Shown one piece after another: positions 56,201 to 64,000 of a DNA stretch of 64,000 nucleotides. Every line of letters begins with the position of its first letter. Within the stretch, counting starts at the first letter, position 1. The notes under the pieces were generated by a model. That model was not told where the DNA came from. It made no database searches and worked only from the letters and a program-made list of their open reading frames with translations. A program made the position numbers and the translations under genes. Source of the DNA: Tolypeutes matacus (Eukaryota > Chordata > Mammalia > Cingulata > Chlamyphoridae); contig JAKSZT010054304.1 of the NCBI GenBank assembly GCA_026826555.1, positions 48,448,706 through 48,512,705 on the forward strand, read 5' to 3'.

Positions 56201-59200
56201 TTAGTCACTTTCAGGTTTTTTCCAAGAGCTTTGGCAAGTGTCTCTCCACATGTTCTGAGCAGGATCTCAGGGTTGGGAGAGGAGCTGAGCCAGCTTTTGG
56301 GCTTTGGGGCAAAAGTGAGGAGGCTGAGGTGATGAAGTCAGACAGGGCAGAAGGCTCGGTTTCCTAGGGGCAGTGGTTTAAGGGGAGTAAAATTGTTGCT
56401 GAGGAAGAGTAATGTGTAGCCCTGCCCCAAGGTCAAGGTTATCTTGATTCAGACCTGGGGGGTGATATTTGATATTTCTGAAGCACCGTAGACACCATGC
56501 TGAGGAGACAGGGCAGAGCCTGGTGGGCTCTGGCAGTTGTCCACGGTGTGGTCTCTGGCCAGGGCCACCGAGTTCAAGCAGGGCCCGTTCAAGCCTGCCC
56601 CTGGTTCCTGGAGCAGAGGTGGGATATGCAGATGAACCCAAAGGGAATTCTGAGGGATTTTTGTCTTGTTTTTGTTTTCTTTCCCTTTTTGGAAAGGAAG
56701 GAGGAAGAAACAGCAGGTGCCCTTCCTGGCACCTTGGACACGTGCCCAGCCTCCTGGCAGAGGATGGAGAGTTGGGATCCTCATGGAGTCTGGTGACCCC
56801 TTGGAGCTGATTTTTTTCAGGACTTCCTACCCCTATCTACTACCCTGGCCCCATTCGAGGGTTAGGAGGGAAAGAAAATGAGTTGAGAGATGCTGAGGGT
56901 TTGTAAGAAGGGTGGTGTTGGAAGGTCCAGACTGCTCATTGCCATGTGTCACCAGACAGGCGGACAGGTGGCTCGTATGACACTCACCTGTGACCACGAT
57001 GGGCTGGGTCATGTTTACTCTTTGGTAGAGGGCCTACAGGCCACTTTCTACTCCCCCTCCCTGTTTCTTGAACAAACACATTTCCAGGGTGAGGCAGGTG
57101 TTAACAGTAGATTTCTGCAGTGGTTGTTGGCTGGGGCTGCTAGAAAATGAAAACTTGGCTGACATGTTCTACTGCCTTTAAGAAATCAGACTGCAGTTTC
57201 ATGAAATCAGACAGCAGGCTCATAAACATCAGGCCTAAGAATAATGTTCTTTGCCTGTGCTTTTTTAAAAATCCTTTTGTGCTTCTTTCTGCTGGATTTG
57301 AGAAAGAATTAATCGTGTTTGCTGAAGATACAAGTTGGTGTTCTGTGAACCTGCTCATATGGGAATATTCACGACGACACCAAGAGTTGAGAAAGGCCAA
57401 GAAATTGTGGGAGCAGAGATAACTATTATCCCATCTGACTGTATATAAAGCATTTTCATGTGCACTGGCTCTGTTGCAGTAGGAGCCACCTCACAGATTT
57501 CAGGGAAGTCAATGATTTGTCTGAGTGCCCCAGCTCATTAGTAGCAAAGCCAGCACCAGAACCCAACATAGCATTTTTATTTTACCTGGAGAGCTAATGT
57601 CATTAAATATATGAGTTAGTTGAGTTACCTTATTCATCTGCTTCCCTTCTGCCAGTGAACGTCAAAATGTCTGAAGAAAGACGAACACAAAAAAGAAGAG
57701 GGTGAGACCAGGCATGGCTGAGCCATGTGTAAGCTAGAGAATCGGTCCTTAGATGATCAAGAGCTGGTTGTACTTAAGCCTGTTTTCAGCTTTTGGGTTT
57801 TAAGGAGATCTCCAACCTGTGTGAATCAGGAGGTCTTTAAACAAAGGGTGAATTTTTTCTAAATCCCAAGATCAAAGAAGCAAGTGTGTCTCGCCCTCCC
57901 CATTGGCGTCAGGAGTACATAGGGGCATGGACATGGAAATGCAGGGAGCAGATCCCTAAGGGTGACCATGTCTGTTCCACGCCTCCTCCTGGCCGTGACC
58001 CAGCTGTCAGAGTTCATGGCGCAGGACTAACCAGGACCCAGAGTGAAATTAACAGATTGTGTGCCAGTGGGGCCAGGTCAGGTAAGAAGAGTTAGATCGG
58101 GCCTGGAAAAGAAACTGAGGTTTGCATAAGGGACTCCTGGCTCTAATTCCAGGCAGTGGTGTGGCTGTGCCAAAGAGCAAATCTGGAGAAAGCCACTCCA
58201 CTCCCAGCCCAGCTCCGACTCTTCTGTCCATCTCTGTGGGTCAGCTCACATTTGGGAACGGATACTGTCGCCTACTTTTCTTGCTGACTTGAAGGAGGCT
58301 GTTTTTTCCATTCAACTTGAATGGGAAGTTGGAGGTTTTGTGGCTTCTTTTGAAACAGTTATGTCCTTTCTACAATGAAGGGAAGTATTAAAACTCCAAA
58401 AAAACTCAGTGATGCCTTACTATCCACATAAGAACAACAGATTCCTCCTGTAACTTAAGAGTTTTGAAAGAGTTGAGCACGTGTGCATGTCTATTCTAGT
58501 GATGAGTGTTTTTTAAAAGCATTTTGGAGGTACCTTTATATTAATAGAGTGTTTCAAGGTGAGAATATATTATAGTCCCAGCACTTGAGATGGTAAAAGC
58601 TGTTTCTTCAAAGTATCTTGTGCCTTGGCTGGATTCTTCCTTTAACATGGAGGGTCTGGGGTCAATTCTTGGATATGAAGGGCAGTAAGATATCATCATA
58701 GGCATTCTCCTGCCTCTAGATAGTGCTCTCCCAGACCATCCCTACAGTAGAAAATCTTTACAGGTTTCAAAGGGTCAGGAGTGAAGATTCTAGAGCCTCC
58801 CAAAGTCCCGTTTCCAATGTCTGCCATTTCTTTCCTACTGGCTCCTCGCATGGCTTAACCTGTCAAAGAACAGCTCTGTGATGAGGAGAAAAGAGAAGTG
58901 AGGTCAGCATATCCGTCAGCCCAAATGGGGCATTCGGGAGGGAATTTTTCCCTAATACATGTGACTCATTAAAAAATTCCCCAGCATGCTCGTGTTCTCT
59001 TTTCTGAGGCTGACTGCTAGCATGGGAATGCTGCCCCTTGTCTGTGCTCAGCCAGATGGGAATTCTGGGACCCTCTTGGAGATCTAAAGTGCAAAGATCA
59101 GAGTAGGGGTGGGGGCATGAACCTCAGCTCCCAACCCTTGCTTGGTAGTCCCCAGTGACTCTCTTCTGGGGCAGCGGTTCCTGGGTCACCTCAAAGGTCA

Positions 59201-59833
59201 CAAAAGTCCATGGACAGTCCCAGCTCCCGGAGGATGGACTGGGGAGAAAGACCAGTGACCAGGCCTGAGGAGGTGCCACTTTGGGATGCTTCCATATTAA
59301 TAAATGACCTGTGAACAATGTGCTTTTTTGGTTGAGCCTACAAATGAGCTCTTACCATTGTTGCACCAAGTGCTGAGGCCCTGCAGACTGAAGGGTGACC
59401 TCAGTTTGGCCAGACTGACTTGGCCAGAGCCCTGGCTGTCCTCAGCCTCTACCCCCCACCCAAGGACTGGAGTCTTCCCAGGGGACATTCTGGCCAGATC
59501 TTCTGTGAGAAGGACAGGTAGCAGGGGGGCCCATTTGGAGGATCAGAGTGTGAGCCTAGATTGGTTCTATCAGCGTTTTCTTCTCTAAATAGGCCCAAGG
59601 ATATGGCTTTTGGGAAAGGGTGAGATTTGGCATTTTGTCTCACCTAAGGGAAAACTATAGTGCCAAGGGCTTGAGCCAGAGGTTGGAGGCCACCCGAGGC
59701 ATGAGAGGACTCACACCTGGACTCATGGGTGTTGACTTTCTGAACCTAAGACTAGATGACCAGAGTACAGATTCTGCAAGTCCACTGAGGTGTTTCCTCT
59801 GCTTAAAGAACAAGTGTCTCTCTTACATCTTTT

Positions 59834-60043
59834 ATTTATTTATGTTTTTTTGAGGTGCCAGGGACTGAACCTGGGACCTCGTATGTGGGAAGCCAGCACT
59901 CAACCCCTGAGCCATATTGGCTCCCCTGAGCTGGATTTTTCTTTTGTTTTCTTGTTGTTTGTTTTTTTTTTAGGAGGCACCAGGACCTCCCATGTGGGAA
60001 GCAGGCGCTCAACAACTTGAGCCACATCTGCTCCCCTCTCCTG
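59834..60043 (-). repeat. dimeric DAS SINE
   Basis: Two reverse heads ('gggactgaacctgggacctc' and 'caccaggacctcccatgtgg') with a T/G-rich linker, same design as 32014-32240. CATCTTTT repeats at 59826-59833 and 60044-60051 as a short possible duplication. Confidence 0.8.
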
Positions 60044-60051
60044 CATCTTTT

Positions 60052-60287
60052 TTTATAAAAAAACAATTTATTGAAGTATATCATTCATACATGAACATAT
60101 ATAAACTATAAGTGTTCAGTAAACATTGTGAACTTACAAAACAAACATGGATAACATCAAGCAGGGCTCCCACACATCACCCCCCGACAAACACCCTGCA
60201 TTGTTTTGAAACATTTAACAAATCATGAAAGAGCATCGTCAAAGTATTACTACTAACTGTAGTCTGAATCTTCCTCTCCTATGCATT
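60052..60287 (-). repeat. L1-type 3' fragment, antisense
   Basis: 'acaatttattgaagtatatc', 'acaaacatggataacatcaa' and 'gcatcgtcaaagtattacta' resemble antisense L1 3' regions and the fragment at 30826. Confidence 0.55.
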
Positions 60288-60450
60288 TTTTTAAGGATTT
60301 ATTTATTTACTTTTATCCATTTTTACGCAANNNNNNNNNNNNNNNNNNNNNNNNNNNNNNNNNNNNNNNNNNNNNNNNNNNNNNNNNNNNNNNNNNNNNN
60401 NNNNNNNNNNNNNNNNNNNNNNNNNNNNNNTGCATCTTAAACCAGCACCT
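60288..60450 (-). repeat. SINE interrupted by an assembly gap
   Basis: Bases 60331-60430 are 100 Ns, a standard gap size. The text before the gap (TTTTTTTAAGGATTTATTTATTTA) is how long-form DAS SINEs begin on the minus strand in this window. TGCAT occurs just before the T-run and again right after the gap, as a target duplication would. Confidence 0.7.
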
Positions 60451-61105
60451 GCTGGCCATTATTGGTGGATACGTTCTGGAACCTCTGGGTCGCCCTCTCC
60501 AGTGGCTCTCCAGTTTGCTGCCTGGTGGGAGCCAGTCTCTGCTTTGGCCTGGGCACAGGGCCTCCAGGAACTTTTCCATTACTACTTGGCTGCCTCTGGG
60601 AGTCAGTGAGGTGACACCCTATGAGCACCGTTGTAGAATCAACATTTCTGCCCTTTTTATGAGACTCTCTTCTTTTCCTTTTCTCTTTCCTTCTCCTGCA
60701 CCCCATAGGATCACATCCATTTGCTTGTCTCCTCTTCTCTACTCAGGTATCTGGCTTTCAGAGTCTCAGATAAATGGTCTGACCCTCTTAAAGGAGCCCT
60801 GCCTCCTCACAGGGCAGGGCAGTGGAAAGCTGCGGCTCTTCCCCCACCCTCTGCCTAGCACGGGAGGATGTGAATTAGCCCTGGCTGTCCCTTAGGAGCC
60901 TATGAAGCTGGTAAAGCATTATTAATCCACCTTCCCCAAAGAAATCCATTAACGAGCTCCTGGGCCGGGAACATGGTGTGAGGTAACGGATCACTTCTGT
61001 CGTCTGTTGAAACTTCGGAGACATTGATTTTCAGACTCACAGGCGCAACTGAGAAGTGAGGCTCGGGGCAGGCTCTTTACTGCAGCCTGTTTGGTGGGGG
61101 CATTT

Positions 61106-61116
61106 TTATCTTATCA
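61106..61116 (+). promoter_or_regulatory. double GATA-type motif upstream of candidate exon
   Basis: TTATCTTATCA holds two overlapping reverse GATA motifs about 300 bases upstream of the candidate alternative exon. Motif only; no evidence of use. Confidence 0.25.
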
Positions 61117-61411
61117 CACTAAAAGCCCCAGGAATAGAAAGTTTTCCACTGGGTGAGGTGGTGGCGAAAGAACCGAAGCTGGGAACAGGGAGGCATCGGT
61201 CAGTCTGTGCTGGGGCCAGATCCTGAGGCCCCTGGTGCCTGGGACTTACTTTGGAAAAACAGGGGTGCCAGGCTGATTTGGCCAGAGCCCTGGCTGTGCC
61301 TCCACCCACCCTCAGGCCTGGAGTCCTTCCCGGGGGCCGATGACACCCCCACCGGGGCCCTGCATTCTGACGCCAGGCCTGGAGAGCAGCTATTGATCTC
61401 CTGTAGCCGGG

Positions 61412-61568
61412 ATGACAGAGAGCCGGGACGAGGAGCCTGCCACTGCCTGCTTTGGAACCGTCACCAAGCGGCTGCAGCGGCTCTTCCGCAGGCTCCCCAA
61501 GAGCCGCTCGGCATCAGAAAAGCTCCAGATCCTGTGGAGGCTCCGGAGCGAGGCCCAGCTGGCTCGTG
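61412..61568 (+). CDS. candidate alternative first coding exon of RASSF5
   Basis: ATG with G at -3, then 52 codons (MTESRDEEPATACFGTVTKR, later LQRLFRRLPKSRSASEKLQI) and a good donor CGTG|GTAGGT. The exon ends in phase 1, the same as RASSF5 exon 1, so it could splice to exon 2 in frame. The product is highly basic with an amphipathic Leu/Arg helix and lacks the first half of the C1 finger. It differs from the known short form (RAPL), whose first exon I do not find here. It could also be a chance open frame; I did not recognise the protein. Confidence 0.45.
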
Positions 61569-62469
61569 GTAGGTCTAAGCCGCTCCAGCTGGGGGTCTTG
61601 AGGGGGCATTTGGGTTCTGAGGCATCTGCCTAGTGGACTTTCCGAGGCGCTGGGTGTGCAGGCCCCCTGTAGCAGCCTGATATGTTCAGTGCTAAGCTCA
61701 GGCCACTCCTTGGTTCTCCTGACTCCGCAGGGAACAAGGCCCAGGTATGGTCACCCTGCCAAGTGTTGAGGGACCAGCCAGGCCGGGAGGGACGTGCTCC
61801 ACCCATCCCGGAGGCCTCAGGTTGGCAGTGGGTCTTTAACAGCCTTTTCTAGGCTGAGAATTAAGGCCAAGCAGTCATCTTAATCAGGGTAACTGGGCTG
61901 GTGGAACACGGGCATCTCGGGCGGCTGCTGTTTTCCATTCTGCCCATCCGGTAGCTCTGAGGGGCGCCAGACCTTGCCAAGCTGCTGAGTCAGCCTTCTG
62001 AGGGCCTGGGAGCAGGGAGATTTCCTAGGCAAAGGTCTATCACCTGCACGCTTAGTGGAGATGCCTGTGACGTCCCAACATACAGGCTGTGTAGGACCAG
62101 GGCTGCCGGGGGAACTCAGCTGACAGAAGCCCCAGTCCCAGGCAGCAAATGGGCTGAAGGTTCCTTTCCTGGGTGTTAATTAGAGTGTAAACTAACTGCT
62201 CCTGGGGAAGGATGGTAGGACATTGTAAGGCTGAGCAAAGAAGAGAAGGAGAGACAAGATAATTCCAATTACCATATATTCTTAGGTCCTTCTACTCCCC
62301 TTTTTCAAAGAAAGGAAACTAAGGCTGGCAGGAGGCCCTGGTGGTGGGACCCCAGGCAGCAGCCTCCCAGCCTAGGGCTTTGCCTGCTGTATCATGCTGT
62401 CTATAGCAGCTTATGCTTCCAAAGCACCATTCTGCTACAGACTCAGAGCATTTATGCTTGTCAGTTTTC

Positions 62470-62640
62470 GCTATCATTTTTCCCTCTGTGTCCCTGTATG
62501 GTGAGAATGGGAAAGGGATTATTCTGTTTCACAGATGAGGTAGCTTAGAGAAGTAAGACCCCTTGCTAAAGGTCAGAGACGCATGGCCAGGCCTGGGACC
62601 CCTCACCACCAGGCTCTGTGTGCTGTACTGACCTTTAGCT
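62470..62640 (-). repeat. MIR SINE, antisense
   Basis: 'ctgtttcacagatgaggtag' and 'cccttgctaaaggtcagaga' with 'gccaggcctgggacccct' match the reverse MIR core. Confidence 0.6.
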
Positions 62641-63289
62641 GCTTCTTTTTAAAGATTGAAAATCTTTGGAGTACGTAAGCTTTCTTCGGGGCTCCCTGCC
62701 CCCTTCATCCCCACACCATTCTCATACACATTCATGAGCACTGGGGAAATAGGTGGGTCAGAATGGTAATTCTTAGGGATGGAGCTAAAATGAAAAGCCA
62801 TCCCTGGGCTGAGGTTTTGGAAGCAAATTTTTAAAGACAATATGATCTTGAGTATGAAAATATAAATTTTCTTTCTGAAGCTTTACCTCTTTAGAAGTGG
62901 GAATTTTAGTTCAACCAGCCCTAATCCCCATTTGGAGATAGATACTCTTTAGCCAGCTTGAATAATTTATCCTCATAAATAGCCTAATATATTCCATGAC
63001 CTTCACTGAGAGGATAGGTAGATACTGAGTCCCTCGATTTAAATGCTCATCCTTGCCCCCCCCCCCTTTAAGAATTAGACAACAGATTCTTGCTTCTTTG
63101 CTATTCAGCCCAAGAAGTTATAGATTTAATAAAATCAATCAGGCCCGGAGTGGAAGCAAATATTGCACTGTAGCTACAATGTGCTCTTTTAACGTGGGTT
63201 AATTGATTGGGAGAGGAGGGGAGAAGACCGGAAGCTCAGAGATGCTGGGAGCGGTAGACTGCACACTGTGGACTTCTGGAACCTCTCAT

Positions 63290-63470
63290 CTGGCTCCCGG
63301 GACTCTGCAAGCAGCCTGGCGAATGGCATTTAAGAAGCAAGCTTGGAGCCAGGCAGACTTGAGTCTAGATCCTGGAGTTAACCATTTCCTCATTGTAAGG
63401 CCTTCCTTGTATAGATTAATGTCACTGTGTCTCGATTTTTCCAAGCATGAAATGGGGCAAAGAATCCCAA
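63290..63470 (+). repeat. probable MIR SINE
   Basis: 'agccaggcagacttgagtct' and 'ccaagcatgaaatggggcaa' follow the sense MIR order loosely; strongly diverged. Confidence 0.4.
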
Positions 63471-64000
63471 CCTCAAGCTGGTGTTCTGTGGATGTGGATT
63501 CAGCAGGGTGTCACATGTCAAGCAGTTGATACAAGCCCTTCACTGGGAGCTACCATTATTCAGTGTTCCCAGAAATGCTTTTACTAGCTGCTTCCAACAT
63601 GGCTGTCTGCTCTTCCCTCACCCTTGGGAAAAGGTGGCTGCCTGCACCTTGGTGGAAGAGAGAGAGTTTGAAGGCTGTCCACGCAAAAGTGGAGGAGGGG
63701 TGTTAAATGCATTCTCTGGAAAAATTCCTATCATTGAGTTTACCACACCACATAATTAACAGGCAAACTAGATTAGCCCACGGGGCATCGTTAGGCGCTA
63801 AGCAAGCATGTCACCAAGGAGCAAGCCATATATCATTTTAAAAGGCGGCTGGGGGGTCAGTGGGAAACAGGCCCGGGTCTCTCCTGAAGACTCTGGTGGT
63901 CCTGGCTACAGGGGCGCAGCTGCAAAGAAGCCTTTGTGTGTTCCCTTGCAGAGGGCCTTCAGACGTCATCTATTTGCTTTTCTTCTTGCTGCAAAAAGTC

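Larger units (their letters stand above)
50805..64000 (+). other. RASSF5: RASSF5 intron 1 (partial)
   Basis: More than 13 kb with a MIR, DAS SINEs, an L1-type fragment, an assembly gap and one candidate alternative first exon at 61412-61568. Stretches 53.5-57 kb and 61.6-64 kb are mostly unique-looking. The L1-type fragments are confined to 59.8-60.3 kb. RASSF5 exon 2 is not reached. Confidence 0.75.

Noticed and set aside
60281..60895. 204-residue open frame
   Set aside because: Runs through 100 Ns, so it is not a real reading frame.

Overview
This window is vertebrate, and clearly mammalian, nuclear DNA. Genes are split by GT..AG introns, one CpG-island promoter is present, and old mammalian repeats (MIR, L2, L1, MER5-type hAT) are common. 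Many young tRNA-derived SINEs have a 'GTGGCTCAATCAGT' A-box region, a 'GGGTTCGGTTCC' B box and a Pro/Ala-like head with a long GC-rich body. These match the DAS SINEs of xenarthrans, so the source is most likely an armadillo (Dasypus) or a close relative. The order SRGAP2 - IKBKE - RASSF5, all on the + strand, is the ancestral mammalian order seen at human 1q32.1.

Layout. Positions 1-10,055 hold the 3' end of SRGAP2: three coding exons (161-307, 3989-4313, 6517-6900) for the disordered C-terminal tail of this Slit-Robo Rho GTPase-activating protein, then a 3' UTR of about 3.1 kb interrupted by a DAS SINE. Positions 10,056-14,900 are intergenic with repeat fossils. Positions 14,900-40,080 hold IKBKE complete: two likely non-coding 5' exons, 20 coding exons (17468-39305) that join in frame into a 718-residue kinase, and a short 3' UTR with AATAAA at 40061. 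Positions 40,080-49,650 are intergenic and repeat-rich. A CpG island at about 49,650-50,850 carries RASSF5 (NORE1A) exon 1 (50342-50804). The rest is RASSF5 intron 1. It contains a candidate alternative first coding exon at 61412-61568 and a 100-base assembly gap (60331-60430) that lies inside a SINE.

The three genes are independent units, not an operon. SRGAP2 remodels membranes and actin. IKBKE is an innate-immunity kinase of the TBK1/IKK-epsilon group that activates IRF3/IRF7. RASSF5 is a Ras/Rap1 effector that links to MST kinases and integrin activation in lymphocytes. I saw no disruption of any coding exon.

I found no undescribed multi-gene system. The most interesting points are the candidate alternative RASSF5 first exon, the nested and multimeric retroposons with readable target-site duplications, and small lineage changes in IKBKE. 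Gene identities rest on recognising the translated exons; no database search was run.
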